Source: JAHIGH01 sp964564035 (GTDB lineage Bacteria; Patescibacteriota; Microgenomatia; Levybacterales; UBA12049). From it: DNA of 64,000 bases. Made by a program: the position numbers and the translations under genes. The notes under the pieces were generated by a model. That model had not been told where the DNA came from and made no database searches. It saw only the letters and a program-made list of their open reading frames with translations. Below are positions 43,346-52,620 of the stretch, one piece after another; positions within the stretch are counted from its first letter, which is position 1, and each line of letters begins with the position of its first letter. The DNA is taken from NCBI GenBank assembly GCA_964564035.1, contig CAZLZN010000005.1:3724-67723 (forward strand), read 5' to 3'.

Positions 43346-44014
43346 TTATTTAGTCAGGCCAAGAGCTCCAAGCGCTTGTTCTGCGGCTTTTTCCTCTGCC
43401 TCCTGTTTTGAGTGGCCTGTCCCCTCACCCATTTGTTTATTTTCTATAAATACTCCGATCGTAAAGATTTTAGCGTGAGCAGGTCCTTCTTCGTGTAGCA
43501 CTTTATACTGCGGAGAATTTTGTTTTTTGGATTGTACATTTTCCTGGAGTAGGCTTTTCGGATCTTTAAAAACTTTTCTATCGACATATTCTTTAATAAG
43601 AGGGATGATTGTTTTATTTAACATATCTTTTGCCGCGTCTATACCTTGATCGATAAATACCGCTCCCAAATAAGCCTCAAATGTATTCGCAAGAATCGAG
43701 TCATTCTCCCGGCCGTTTGATTCCAGTTCGCCTTTGGAGAGTAGTAGATGTTGACCAAAGCCAAGTTTTCTGGCCTGCCTTGCAAGGCTTTTGGTATTCA
43801 CGACAAGTGACCTGAGATTGGTCAATATCCCTTCATTAAAATCCGGATAGGTGTGGTAAATATAATCGGAAATTACAAAAGAAAGTACGCTGTCGCCCAG
43901 AAACTCCAGGCGCTCGTTTGATTCGATGGGTTTTTTGGACTCATTGAGATAAGAGCGGTGTGTAAAAGCCTGAACAAAGAGTTTTTGATTTTTAAGTTTA
44001 GGAAGGTTTTCCAT
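43346..44014 (-). CDS. rnc: ribonuclease III
   Basis: 222 residues from the ATG at 44012-44014, which overlaps the end of nusB by 17 bp; the 23 extra codons to 44083 merely re-read nusB. The catalytic signature NERLEFLGDSVLSFVISDY has the acidic pair, and a second helix holds the ANTFEAYLGAVFIDQG residues. The C-terminal dsRNA-binding domain (about 150-220) is present (GEGTGHSKQEAEEKAAEQAL). It processes rRNA precursors and double-stranded RNA. Operon order: rpmF-nusB-rnc. Confidence 0.96.
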   Translation of the reverse strand: MENLPKLKNQKLFVQAFTHRSYLNESKKPIESNERLEFLGDSVLSFVISDYIYHTYPDFNEGILTNLRSLVVNTKSLARQARKLGFGQHLLLSKGELESNGRENDSILANTFEAYLGAVFIDQGIDAAKDMLNKTIIPLIKEYVDRKVFKDPKSLLQENVQSKKQNSPQYKVLHEEGPAHAKIFTIGVFIENKQMGEGTGHSKQEAEEKAAEQALGALGLTK

Positions 44015-44357
44015 ATGAAACGATTTTACCAAGCACACCGTTAACAAAGCCTGCGCTTGTTTCACTCCCGTACTCCTTTGCAAGCTCTACCGCTTCATCG
44101 ATCAGTACATTTTGCGGTTCTTTTTTAAAATACATTATTTCATATACGGCAAGTCTCAATATCGCCAGATCAATTCTGTTTATTTTGTCTACCGGGAAAT
44201 CCGGTGCGGCTTTTTGAATCAGCTCGTCAATTTCGGATTTACGGGTTATGACTTCTTTGGCAATATCTGATACTTTCTGGTTATGAAACTGAAGACTGAA
44301 CAACTCTGAAATTATACGCTGTCTTTTTTTATGTCTCGGATCTTCGCGAGTCTTCAT
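43998..44357 (-). CDS. nusB: transcription antitermination factor NusB
   Basis: 119 residues of the all-helical NusB fold. RRIISELFSLQFH-like N-terminal helix (here QRIISELFSLQF), a central FPVDKINRIDLAILRLAVYEI and the C-terminal VLIDEAVELAKEYGSETSAGFVNGVLGKI stretch, all typical. It acts with NusE in rRNA antitermination. The start overlaps rpmF by 4 bp and the end overlaps rnc by 17 bp, so the three are translationally coupled. Confidence 0.93.
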   Translation of the reverse strand: MKTREDPRHKKRQRIISELFSLQFHNQKVSDIAKEVITRKSEIDELIQKAAPDFPVDKINRIDLAILRLAVYEIMYFKKEPQNVLIDEAVELAKEYGSETSAGFVNGVLGKIVSYGKPS

Positions 44358-44554
44358 GCTTGCGCTGCTTTTGTTTGTTTTGGTGCTTTGATCTGTACTC
44401 CTCTATAAAATCCGCATTTTGCGCAAATACTGTGAGGATATCGTCTGTTTCCGCAATTTTTACAAAGCACCATCTGGATAGCCGCTAATTTAATGGCTGC
44501 CCTTCTTTTGCCTTGCCTCGCTCTGGAATGTCTTTTTTTCGGTTCGTGCGGCAT
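44354..44554 (-). CDS. rpmF: 50S ribosomal protein L32
   Basis: 66 residues. PKKRHSRARQGKRRA is the conserved N-terminus, and CKNC...CAKCGFYRG gives the four-cysteine zinc form of L32. A TAAAAT box lies 10 nt before the ATG. It heads the rpmF-nusB-rnc operon; in many bacteria rpmF is placed near rnc, consistent with this. Confidence 0.95.
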   Translation of the reverse strand: MPHEPKKRHSRARQGKRRAAIKLAAIQMVLCKNCGNRRYPHSICAKCGFYRGVQIKAPKQTKAAQA

Positions 44555-44619
44555 ATGTAATTATGTATTTTACTAAATTCCGGCAGTTTACGCAACAAAC
44601 TAAATTGTTGATTAAAAAT

Positions 44620-46716
44620 TTAATCCGGAGATATATTTTTTAGATTCACAGATTTAATTTTCTCCTCGAGCGCTGGATACTTTTTAAGCTCAGGATAGGT
44701 CTTCTTAGCGGACTCCCCCGCGATTTGAATTATGTGACTATCGGAAAAAGACGCAACTCTCAGCTTCGGGATTCCGTGTTGTGCGGTCCCGTAAATATCC
44801 CCCGGCCCCCGTAGTTTCAGATCTATCTCGGCAAGCTCCGCGCCGGAATGTGTTCTTTCCAGAGCCTTTAGTCTTTGGGTTGTTTTATCGGTCTGTGAAT
44901 CCGAATATAGCAGGCAGTATGATTGCTTATCTCCTCGCCCTACTCTGCCGCGCAACTGATGAAGCTGTGCCAACCCGAACCTGTCTGCAGCCTCGATCAT
45001 TATAATAGTGGCATTGGTGACATCAATACCCACCTCTACAACCGGTGTAGCGACCAGGATATCGAACTTTTTATTTTTAAAATCCTGCATGACAGTTTCT
45101 TTCTCGGCCGATTTCATTTTGCCGTGCAGTAAGCCGAGATTGAGGTTAGGAAACACTTCCGTTCTAAGTCTCTCATGTTCTTTTGCGGCCGCCTTCACAG
45201 TCATCATGCTCTCAGATTGTTCAATAAACGGACAGATTATAAAAACCTGAGAATTGGTTTGCTTGATCTGTTCCTCGATCCATCTATAACCCGCCTCTCT
45301 TTTCTCGGGCGGCACAAGCCAGGTTTTGATCTTCTGCCGTCCAACCGGCATTTCATCGAGGTACGAAAGATCAAGATCCCCATACATTGTTAAGGCAACA
45401 GTTCTGGGGATCGGAGTCGCGGTCATCGTCAATAGATGCGTACTCTCCCCTTTTTGTCTTATAAGCGATCTCTGCTCGACGCCGAACCTTTGCTGTTCAT
45501 CGATCACAACCAGAGCAAGCTTATCAAGCTTAATTTTTTCATTCAAAAGCGCATGCGTCCCAACAATTATATCTGTATTATGTAGAATGTATTTTGTATT
45601 ATGTAGCAATTTATTTTTATCTTTATTCTTAATACTTAATACTGGATACTTAATACTCTTCCTGCTTCCCGTCACCAAATCAACCGTAATTCCAAACGGC
45701 TCAAGCAGTCTCTTTATCGTCGAGTAGTGTTGTTGTGCCAATATTTCTGTCGGCGCTAGCAGTATCGATTGAAAACCGTTTAAATATACTGCATACATTG
45801 CCGCCGCCGCGACTACGGTTTTGCCGCTCCCGACATCGCCCTGAAGGAGCCGGTTCATAGATTTATCGCTCTCCAGATCTTTCAAAATTTCACCAACCGC
45901 TTTCTTTTGAGCGCCGGTCAGCATAAAAGGCAGAGACTTATAAAAATTATTTATGTCATTCTCGTAAGCATTTATTTTTAGCGGCTTAGCAACTTTTACC
46001 TGTCTCCACTCGGCGCGTCTTTTCAGACTGGCTAACTGCAATAGGAATATTTCATCAAAACTAAGCCTTAGTCTTGCTTTTTCAGCGTCGTCCAGATTTT
46101 TGGGATAGTGTGCCTCCTGTATGGCATACGCTAGCGGTAGGAGTTTATGAGCGCTAATAATCTGGTGCGGCAAAAACTCAACCAGTTCATTTTTATAGTC
46201 CTGTAAAATCCGAAATATCTGCCGTCTCAGCCATTTTGATGAAATGCCTTTGGTTTCGGGATAGACCGGCACCAGTCTTCCGGTATGAACAGATTCCTGT
46301 CCCTCGGGAAGTATTTCAAAAACAGGTGACTGTAATTTGAGCTTAGTTCCCGCGCCTTCGACGCGTCCGGATGCGGATATTCTGCTCCCGGCGGCCAGCG
46401 ATTTTATTATAAATGGCTGATTGAACCAGGTAAGCTCAATATTGCCTGTCTCATCATAGATGACCGCTTTTTGTATTGTTTTTATACGCGAACTTCTTAG
46501 ATATTGATTTTTGGCTTCAACAACTTCTCCTTGTATCGTGACAACCTCTCCCGGCTGGATGTTTCCTATTTTTGAAATAACCGAAAAGTCTTCATACCGG
46601 CTCGGGAGGTGATACAAAAAATCCTCAACCGTATAAATCCCCAGTTTCTCCAGCCTCTTGGCATAATTTCTCAGCATCCTGCTTTCGGCTTTAGCCAATA
46701 TTATATTGAGGGCCAT
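44620..46716 (-). CDS. recG: ATP-dependent DNA helicase RecG
   Basis: 698 residues from the ATG at 46714-46716. Wedge/OB domain (about 50-150), helicase motifs I GDVGSGKTVV, II IDEQQRFGV, III TATPIPRT, and C-terminal RGRVGRGDKQSYC with a LRGPGDIYGTAQHG segment. It remodels stalled replication forks and Holliday junctions. Between the GSRKS stretch and IIVGTHALL (about residues 353-381) the gene carries extra, low-complexity sequence that matches intergenic repeat tracts. The frame stays open. It lies alone, with a small membrane ORF immediately upstream. Confidence 0.95.
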   Translation of the reverse strand: MALNIILAKAESRMLRNYAKRLEKLGIYTVEDFLYHLPSRYEDFSVISKIGNIQPGEVVTIQGEVVEAKNQYLRSSRIKTIQKAVIYDETGNIELTWFNQPFIIKSLAAGSRISASGRVEGAGTKLKLQSPVFEILPEGQESVHTGRLVPVYPETKGISSKWLRRQIFRILQDYKNELVEFLPHQIISAHKLLPLAYAIQEAHYPKNLDDAEKARLRLSFDEIFLLQLASLKRRAEWRQVKVAKPLKINAYENDINNFYKSLPFMLTGAQKKAVGEILKDLESDKSMNRLLQGDVGSGKTVVAAAAMYAVYLNGFQSILLAPTEILAQQHYSTIKRLLEPFGITVDLVTGSRKSIKYPVLSIKNKDKNKLLHNTKYILHNTDIIVGTHALLNEKIKLDKLALVVIDEQQRFGVEQRSLIRQKGESTHLLTMTATPIPRTVALTMYGDLDLSYLDEMPVGRQKIKTWLVPPEKREAGYRWIEEQIKQTNSQVFIICPFIEQSESMMTVKAAAKEHERLRTEVFPNLNLGLLHGKMKSAEKETVMQDFKNKKFDILVATPVVEVGIDVTNATIIMIEAADRFGLAQLHQLRGRVGRGDKQSYCLLYSDSQTDKTTQRLKALERTHSGAELAEIDLKLRGPGDIYGTAQHGIPKLRVASFSDSHIIQIAGESAKKTYPELKKYPALEEKIKSVNLKNISPD
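45574..45657. repeat. repeat tracts inside recG
   Basis: Two exact 12-bp copies of TGTATTATGTAG (45574-45585 and 45595-45606) and, at 45629-45657, a TTAATACT-type quasi-tandem tract with 7-10-nt units. Both lie within the recG frame and read through without a stop. Confidence 0.6.
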
Positions 46717-46740
46717 ATGTGTCACGAATTATATCACTAT

Positions 46741-46845
46741 TTATAGTAATGTCAGGAATGGAAGTATAGAGGACGCGACCAGCGCGAGGCCGGCTATGAT
46801 AATTATTATTTTCCCAAACATCTGATGCTTCCTAAAAAAATCCAT
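46741..46845 (-). CDS. 34-residue membrane peptide
   Basis: ATG at 46843-46845 to TAA at 46741-46743. Polar basic start (MDFFRKHQ), then a hydrophobic helix (KIIIIIAGLALVASSILPFL). It is a single membrane segment with the positive end inside. It has no clear Shine-Dalgarno and lies immediately upstream of recG on the same strand, with recG's -10 just beyond its stop. No family is recognised, but the clean topology suggests a real small membrane protein. Confidence 0.45.
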   Translation of the reverse strand: MDFFRKHQMFGKIIIIIAGLALVASSILPFLTLL

Positions 46846-46854
46846 AACTGAAAT

Positions 46855-46890
46855 AGTATAAAGTATCGAGTATTAAGTATCAAGTATTTT
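46855..46890. repeat. quasi-tandem AGTAT-type tract at the tyrS 3' end
   Basis: Units of AGTATTAAGTATCAAGTAT type, 7-10 nt apart. The tract supplies the last codons and the TGA of tyrS and fills the gap toward the 34-codon ORF. Confidence 0.5.
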
Positions 46891-48082
46891 CATCAACAAT
46901 TCTTCTGAATACATGTTTACCCTTTTGTATTAGCAATTCATTATTTTTTAGAAAATCTTTGATTGGTTTTTGCGGGTCCTTGAGTATTTCACCGTTTATT
47001 TTTATTCCCTCTTGATCGCTTAATCTTTTTACTTCAGACTTACTTGACGCTAGATTTAAACCAATAATCACATCAGAAGCGCTTGGATTATCATTCAGTG
47101 AATATCTAACTTCTAAAATCTCCTCCGGAGCTTCCTTTTTCTGTACTGTTTTCTCAAAATTGTCAGCAGCCTCTTTTGCCGACTCGGCATCATGAAGCTC
47201 CTTAGTTATTCTCAAAGCCAGCTTTTTCTTCACATTCATCGGATGCTCACCGGTTTCAAGAGCTTTCTTAATTTCCTCAATTTCCGAAAGCTCTGCGCTA
47301 GTTGCCAGCGTATAATATTGAACAATCAGATCATCCGTAATCGCCATCACTTTCGCATACATATCATTAGGATTATCATCAAGCCATATCGCGTTCCCCC
47401 ATGATTTACTCATCTTCCGCCCGTCGGTGCCCTCCAGAATCACGTTTGTAATTACAAAAGACTGTTTATTCCTTAGATCTTTCTGCAAAGTCCTCCCGGC
47501 CTGCATATTAAACGTCTGATCCGTGCCTCCTATCTGAATATCCGTGTCCAAAAAATAACTGTCATAACCCTGCATCACGGGATACAAAAACTCATGAAGA
47601 CCGACTCTTTTATTTTCGCTTAGCCTTTTACGTATAAGTTCCCGTCCTACAAAATCTCCTACAGAGAAATGTTTTGTCAGTTTTACAATATCTTCAAATG
47701 AAAGTTTCTTAAGCCATTCGCTATTATATTTAACTGTTACTTTTGAAAAATCCACAATTTTCTCGGCTTGTTTTTTGTAAGTCTGGAAATTTTTCTCAAT
47801 TTCCTCAGAAGTCAGATTCGGCCGTTCGGTATCTTTATCGGACGTGTCACCAATCAATGAAGTAAAGTCGCCAATCAAAAAAGTTACATTATGTCCCATT
47901 TCAGCAAAAGCTTGCATTTTACGAAGCGGCACGGCATGGCCTAGATGAATTTTCGTACTTGTCGGATCGATCCCCAGATATATATTTAGCTTTTTATCTG
48001 AACTTATCACTTTACCAAGCTCTTCTTTCCCCGGTATAATATTTGCTACTCCGCGCGTCAAAATCTCTTCGATCTTATCCAT
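46880..48082 (-). CDS. tyrS: tyrosyl-tRNA synthetase
   Basis: 400 residues from the ATG at 48080-48082, which lies 6 nt after a TATACT box; the longer reading to 48136 covers the promoter. Class I synthetase with HLGH (TKIHLGHAVPL) and KMSKS (DGRKMSKSWGN). The C-terminal S4 RNA-binding domain is about 335-400. Charges tRNA-Tyr. The stop codon is provided by an AT-rich repeat tract. Confidence 0.95.
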   Translation of the reverse strand: MDKIEEILTRGVANIIPGKEELGKVISSDKKLNIYLGIDPTSTKIHLGHAVPLRKMQAFAEMGHNVTFLIGDFTSLIGDTSDKDTERPNLTSEEIEKNFQTYKKQAEKIVDFSKVTVKYNSEWLKKLSFEDIVKLTKHFSVGDFVGRELIRKRLSENKRVGLHEFLYPVMQGYDSYFLDTDIQIGGTDQTFNMQAGRTLQKDLRNKQSFVITNVILEGTDGRKMSKSWGNAIWLDDNPNDMYAKVMAITDDLIVQYYTLATSAELSEIEEIKKALETGEHPMNVKKKLALRITKELHDAESAKEAADNFEKTVQKKEAPEEILEVRYSLNDNPSASDVIIGLNLASSKSEVKRLSDQEGIKINGEILKDPQKPIKDFLKNNELLIQKGKHVFRRIVDENT

Positions 48083-48088
48083 AAAGCG

Positions 48089-48094
48089 AGTATA
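48089..48094 (-). promoter_or_regulatory. -10 box (TATACT) of tyrS
   Basis: TG-C-TATACT, extended -10, 6 nt before the tyrS ATG; leaderless start predicted. Confidence 0.65.
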
Positions 48095-48275
48095 GCACAT
48101 TGTTTTTAAAAATTTGATATACGCTTCTGCTTTCAAAATATAATTTGTATAATAACCTCGTAGTAATCTTCTAAGATTTCAATCCCGCTCTCTTCATTCT
48201 ATCTATAAACAACCGCATAAATTTACCAAACTTTGCAAAAAGATTGCGAAGTGGTATATAATACAAAAACTTCAT

Positions 48276-50633
48276 ATGGACTTCAAACCTGCCGGTAAAA
48301 GAAGAAGAAACTTTTTAAATTCCCCACGACGCCGAGGCAGTTCTTTCAAAAGCGGCAAGTGGCTTTTCTTACTAAGCCGCGGCATGATCGTCTTATTTAT
48401 CGCTGTAATTATTGGCGTAGTCAGTATGCCGTTATTATTTCTTTGGTTCAGCAGGGACCTGCCGACTCCCGGTAAGCTCATCGAGTCCAAATACAAAGAC
48501 GCGACCAGGATCTATGACCGCAAAGGTGAACTTCTTTATTCTGTGTATCAGGATGAGAACAGAACCTACGTCAAGCTCACTGAAATCCCAAAAACCCTTC
48601 AGCAGGCGACAATCGCTATTGAAGACGAGGATTTTTATGAAAACCAGGGCTTCTCCCCGATTGCCTATCTTCGCGTAGTCAAGAATTATATCGAAGGCAA
48701 GGGATTGGCAGGCGGATCAACCATAAGCCAGCAGTTAGTCAAAAATGTACTATTATCGTCCGAAAGGAGTCTTCCCAGAAAAATCAAAGAACTGATTTTA
48801 TCGATCCAGATAAATCAAAAATATAGTAAAGATGAAATTCTCGAAATGTATTTGAACAACATTCCTTATGGCGGTACCGCTGTCGGAGTTGAGGCGGCAA
48901 GCGAAATGTATTTTGGCAAAAAAGCCGGCAAGCTGAATCTGGCGGAATCTGCGTTTCTGGCCGGTCTCCCGCAGAGTCCGAGTATATACTCTCCGTTTAC
49001 CGGAAATAATTATTATATAGGACGGTCCGAAGCTGTGCTTAAGCAAATGGTCTCCAATAGTTATATAACCCCTCAGGAATCCGAGCGCGCTCTCAAGCAA
49101 ATTAAAAATTTCAAATTTTCTCAAAAATATTCTTCTATCAAAGCCCCTCATTTCGTTATGTACGTCAAAGACAAACTGGAAGAACAATTCGGTTCGCAGG
49201 CCGTAATCAGCGGAGGACTTCAGGTCAAAACCACTCTGGATTACAAGATACAGCAGGAGGCTGAAAAAATAGTACAAGAAGAAATTGACAAGTTGGAAGA
49301 TTATGATGTAAACAATGCCGCCGCTATGGTTGCGGATCCCAAAACAGGCGAGATACTCGCGATGGTTGGAAGCAAAGATTATTTTGATGAAGATATTGAC
49401 GGCAATTTCAATGTCGCGACGTCCAACAATCGCAACCCCGGTTCTTCATTGAAGCCGATCATTTACGCCGCCGCGCTTGAAAAAGGTTATACCGCCTCAA
49501 CTATGCTCATGGATGTGCGCACCGAGTTCCCGAGCAATGATCCGAACAAGCCATATGTTCCGGAAAATTACGATCGCAAATACCGCGGGCCGGTACAAGT
49601 CCGGTTCGCTCTGGGAAATTCTCTAAATATTCCGGCAGTGAAGCTTATGGCAATGATAGGAATAGATGCAGGCATGAAAAAAGCCTACGATATGGGCATC
49701 AGGAATTGGGAGCCGACAACTGAGAATAAATCCCAGGTTGGATTATCTCTGGTATTGGGAGGCCGCGGGGCGTCCCTTATGGATGAAATCACTGCTTACG
49801 GCGTCCTGGCCAACAAGGGCATCAAAAACGATCCAATCACAATTCTGGAAGTATCCGACAACCAGGGAGAAAAACTCTTCGAATACCGCAAAAAAGATGG
49901 TAAAAAAGTCCTGTCAGAAGAAATTGCCTTTATTATTTCTCATATTTTACTTGATAATAACGCCAGGTCCGCTGCTTTCGGCTCCTCATCACTCCTCAAT
50001 ATTGCCGGCAAGACAGTAGCCGTCAAAACAGGTACGACCGACGAAAAAAGAGATAACTGGACGATCGGTTATACGCCCTCATATGTGGCTGGCGTATGGG
50101 TCGGCAACAGTGACAATTCGCCTATGGACGAATCTATAGCATCAGGCGTAACAGGAGCTTCCCCGATATGGAATAAGATCATGAAATATGTATTAAAAAA
50201 CAAATCCGACGAACAATTCGAAAAGCCTGAGAGTGTTATCGCGCTTCAGATAGACTCCTTAAGCGGCGGTTTGCCTCATGGAGGCGAGCCGACGCGCTCG
50301 GAATATTTCATCAAAGGTACAGAGCCTACTATGGAATCGGCAATTTACAAAAGCAAAGACGGCCAGAATTATTTAGTTTTTCGGGAAGAAGACCCGGTTT
50401 CGACCGACGGTCAGAACAGATGGCAAAAAGGCATAGATGAATGGGTGCAGTCAGCGCACAAGGACGATAAATTGTATAACCCTCCAGATGATGTCAAGAA
50501 TGAAAACAGATCTGAAGACTCGGCATCTTCCTCTGAAAATAAAGATCAGAATAGTCCGACCAATGTGCAGGGCCTCGCGGTTACATCTCTTCCATTGCCT
50601 TCCCCGACCGGCTCGCCGTCACCGGCCCCTTAG
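48276..50633 (+). CDS. class A penicillin-binding protein (PBP1A-like)
   Basis: 785 residues, bifunctional peptidoglycan synthase. Basic cytoplasmic start, membrane helix about 29-58, glycosyltransferase GT51 domain (catalytic Glu in AIEDEDFYENQGF near 116; GGSTISQQLVKN near 147), then a transpeptidase with S390-x-x-K393, S449-x-N451 and K584-T-G. The last ~90 residues are Ser/Pro/Asp-rich and disordered. It polymerises and cross-links peptidoglycan outside the membrane. Full-length and intact. TATAAT is about 13 nt before the ATG; it is convergent with pheT, 4-bp overlap. Confidence 0.95.
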   Translation: MDFKPAGKRRRNFLNSPRRRGSSFKSGKWLFLLSRGMIVLFIAVIIGVVSMPLLFLWFSRDLPTPGKLIESKYKDATRIYDRKGELLYSVYQDENRTYVKLTEIPKTLQQATIAIEDEDFYENQGFSPIAYLRVVKNYIEGKGLAGGSTISQQLVKNVLLSSERSLPRKIKELILSIQINQKYSKDEILEMYLNNIPYGGTAVGVEAASEMYFGKKAGKLNLAESAFLAGLPQSPSIYSPFTGNNYYIGRSEAVLKQMVSNSYITPQESERALKQIKNFKFSQKYSSIKAPHFVMYVKDKLEEQFGSQAVISGGLQVKTTLDYKIQQEAEKIVQEEIDKLEDYDVNNAAAMVADPKTGEILAMVGSKDYFDEDIDGNFNVATSNNRNPGSSLKPIIYAAALEKGYTASTMLMDVRTEFPSNDPNKPYVPENYDRKYRGPVQVRFALGNSLNIPAVKLMAMIGIDAGMKKAYDMGIRNWEPTTENKSQVGLSLVLGGRGASLMDEITAYGVLANKGIKNDPITILEVSDNQGEKLFEYRKKDGKKVLSEEIAFIISHILLDNNARSAAFGSSSLLNIAGKTVAVKTGTTDEKRDNWTIGYTPSYVAGVWVGNSDNSPMDESIASGVTGASPIWNKIMKYVLKNKSDEQFEKPESVIALQIDSLSGGLPHGGEPTRSEYFIKGTEPTMESAIYKSKDGQNYLVFREEDPVSTDGQNRWQKGIDEWVQSAHKDDKLYNPPDDVKNENRSEDSASSSENKDQNSPTNVQGLAVTSLPLPSPTGSPSPAP

Positions 50634-52576
50634 GATTTTAGAAGCGCACCATATTTTTGCCGTAATGTCGAAATAAGCCTTGTATTTATTTGCAAAATTT
50701 CTTCTTTTGTCAGATTTCTGTCCATGCTTTGGTATTCAATATGAAATGTTCTCGATTTCTCGAATTTATCAAGCAAAGCAACACTGCTGATCAGACTGCT
50801 TTGTTTTTTGATTTCTTTTATGATGTCCCCTGTTTTATACTTAAAATCAATTATCAACGAAATGTCTTCTACTACTGCCGGATATTTTGAAGCCGGCTTA
50901 TATACTTTTTTATCTGTTGCGTACTTTGTGAGCAGTTCAAAATTCAGCTCAAACACGACTGTATCATTCCCCAATATATTTATAAAACCCGCAATCCTAC
51001 TGCCGATAAAAATATCCGCTGTGACCTGTTTGCCGTTTTTGAAATCCGCGTCTGTTATTCCAAGCTCAACAAATATTTGCTCAACAATTCCCTTGGCATC
51101 AAAAAAGTCTGACCCCTTGCCCTTTATAAGACAGCAAAGAGTTTTGATCTCATCCGGCAGCGCGACCGGCTTTTTGATATATACATTCGCTATCTCAAAT
51201 ATTCGTGCATGTTCTCGACTCGTGTTTACGCCGGCCACCTCAACCAGGCTAGGCACAATGCTGGTTCTCATAAAAACATGATCTTCATCAAGCGGGTTTT
51301 TTATTTTGACCATGTCCGTCTCTTTTTCTCCGGCTGACCGCCCGCTTACCATTGAGTATGTATAGCACTCCGTAAAGCCCCAAAATTTCAGTGCGTCTTT
51401 AGTCCTATTTTCCCAATAAAACGCGTCTCGTAAATCACTGATTGCTGTATTGTTCACAGGAGGCATAATGCTTGGCAAATTATGATATCCGTAAATTCTC
51501 GCTATCTCCTCGATCAGATCTTCGGCTATTTCAATGTCATTGTTTCTGAAAGACGGCGGGATTACTTTCAAAACTTTTTGCTCCATTTTAATTTCAAACC
51601 CCAGAGATTCTAATATTTGCGCCGATTCATTTAGCGGTATATCGGCTCCGATAACAGAGTTTATTTTTTCCTCGGAAATTTCAATTTCTTTAGTTTTAAT
51701 TTTGTTCGGATATATGTCAATTAGCTCGGATACTACTTTTCCCTCAGCCATTTCTTCAAAAAGTTTGATTCCATATAAAAACGCGCTCCAGGCAAGCTCC
51801 GGGTCTGTACTTTTTTCGTTTAAAATAACCGCCTCTGTCCTGATTCCCAGCTCCATCGATGTTCTGCGCATTCTGACAGGATCGTTATTGTTCAAAAAGA
51901 ATAAAATTTTCTTTGTATTATTTGTCACAACGCTATTTTCAAGTCCCATTATTCCGAGTAGATCAACTATTCTCCCCCTATCATCGATAGCGACAATATC
52001 CCCGCCTGAGAGCGTATACGTTTTTTTATCTAGAGTAACTATTTTGTCCCCCGGTTTTGACTGCGTCACAATAAGCTTTTCGGTGTCTAATCTGTCAAAA
52101 TCAAATACATGAGATGAATGCCCGATTGTCCTTGTAATATAATTTGTAATATCTATCAGATTATTCAAACTCCGCATGCCGCCGGCTTCCAGACGCTCTT
52201 TTATTTTTTCGGATGATGGTTTTACTTTTACTTCTAAAACAGCAGCGCAAATTCTGTTTACCAGCGTCTGATCACTTTTTATCTCAATTTTTTCGGTAAT
52301 TTTATCGATTTTGGGTATGGATGTATTTGGCGGGATGTATTCCGCGTCAATTTTGTTCTGTCTAAGAACGGCTGCGCTTTCGCGCGCGAGACCTGTAACA
52401 GACATCAGGTCGGGGCGGTTTGTTGTTACCTCAATATCATAAGAAAAATCATTTTTAAATTTTTCCAGACGCTCAACTGACACGCTTGCGAGCGATAATT
52501 TTTCGGCAATTATTTTCGGCTGGGCTTTGGTTTTCAAATAATCTCTCAGCCAACTGTCAAGAATCTTTATGTTCAT
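50630..52576 (-). CDS. pheT: phenylalanyl-tRNA synthetase beta subunit, lacking the tRNA-binding (EMAP-like) domain
   Basis: 648 residues versus about 795 in E. coli. The sequence goes directly from the N-terminal KILDSWLRDYL and ASVSVERLEKF to IEVTTNRPDLMSVTGLAR, so the EMAPII-like OB fold of about 110 residues is missing. The B3/B4 editing, B5 and catalytic-like domains follow, and the C-terminal anticodon-recognition FDX-ACB domain is present (YPAVVEDISLII...). It pairs with PheS; the ATG is directly after a TATAAT, but pheS lies only 44 bp upstream, so co-transcription is expected. Confidence 0.92.
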   Translation of the reverse strand: MNIKILDSWLRDYLKTKAQPKIIAEKLSLASVSVERLEKFKNDFSYDIEVTTNRPDLMSVTGLARESAAVLRQNKIDAEYIPPNTSIPKIDKITEKIEIKSDQTLVNRICAAVLEVKVKPSSEKIKERLEAGGMRSLNNLIDITNYITRTIGHSSHVFDFDRLDTEKLIVTQSKPGDKIVTLDKKTYTLSGGDIVAIDDRGRIVDLLGIMGLENSVVTNNTKKILFFLNNNDPVRMRRTSMELGIRTEAVILNEKSTDPELAWSAFLYGIKLFEEMAEGKVVSELIDIYPNKIKTKEIEISEEKINSVIGADIPLNESAQILESLGFEIKMEQKVLKVIPPSFRNNDIEIAEDLIEEIARIYGYHNLPSIMPPVNNTAISDLRDAFYWENRTKDALKFWGFTECYTYSMVSGRSAGEKETDMVKIKNPLDEDHVFMRTSIVPSLVEVAGVNTSREHARIFEIANVYIKKPVALPDEIKTLCCLIKGKGSDFFDAKGIVEQIFVELGITDADFKNGKQVTADIFIGSRIAGFINILGNDTVVFELNFELLTKYATDKKVYKPASKYPAVVEDISLIIDFKYKTGDIIKEIKKQSSLISSVALLDKFEKSRTFHIEYQSMDRNLTKEEILQINTRLISTLRQKYGALLKS

Positions 52577-52580
52577 ATTA

Positions 52581-52620
52581 TAGTTACTAAACCCTAAGCA
52601 CTAAAACCTAACCACTAGTC
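52581..52620. repeat. quasi-tandem CTAA-type tract between pheS and pheT
   Basis: Intergenic units of the form CTAAGCACTAAAACCTAACCACTA. It forms nearly the whole gap between the two genes. Confidence 0.45.
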
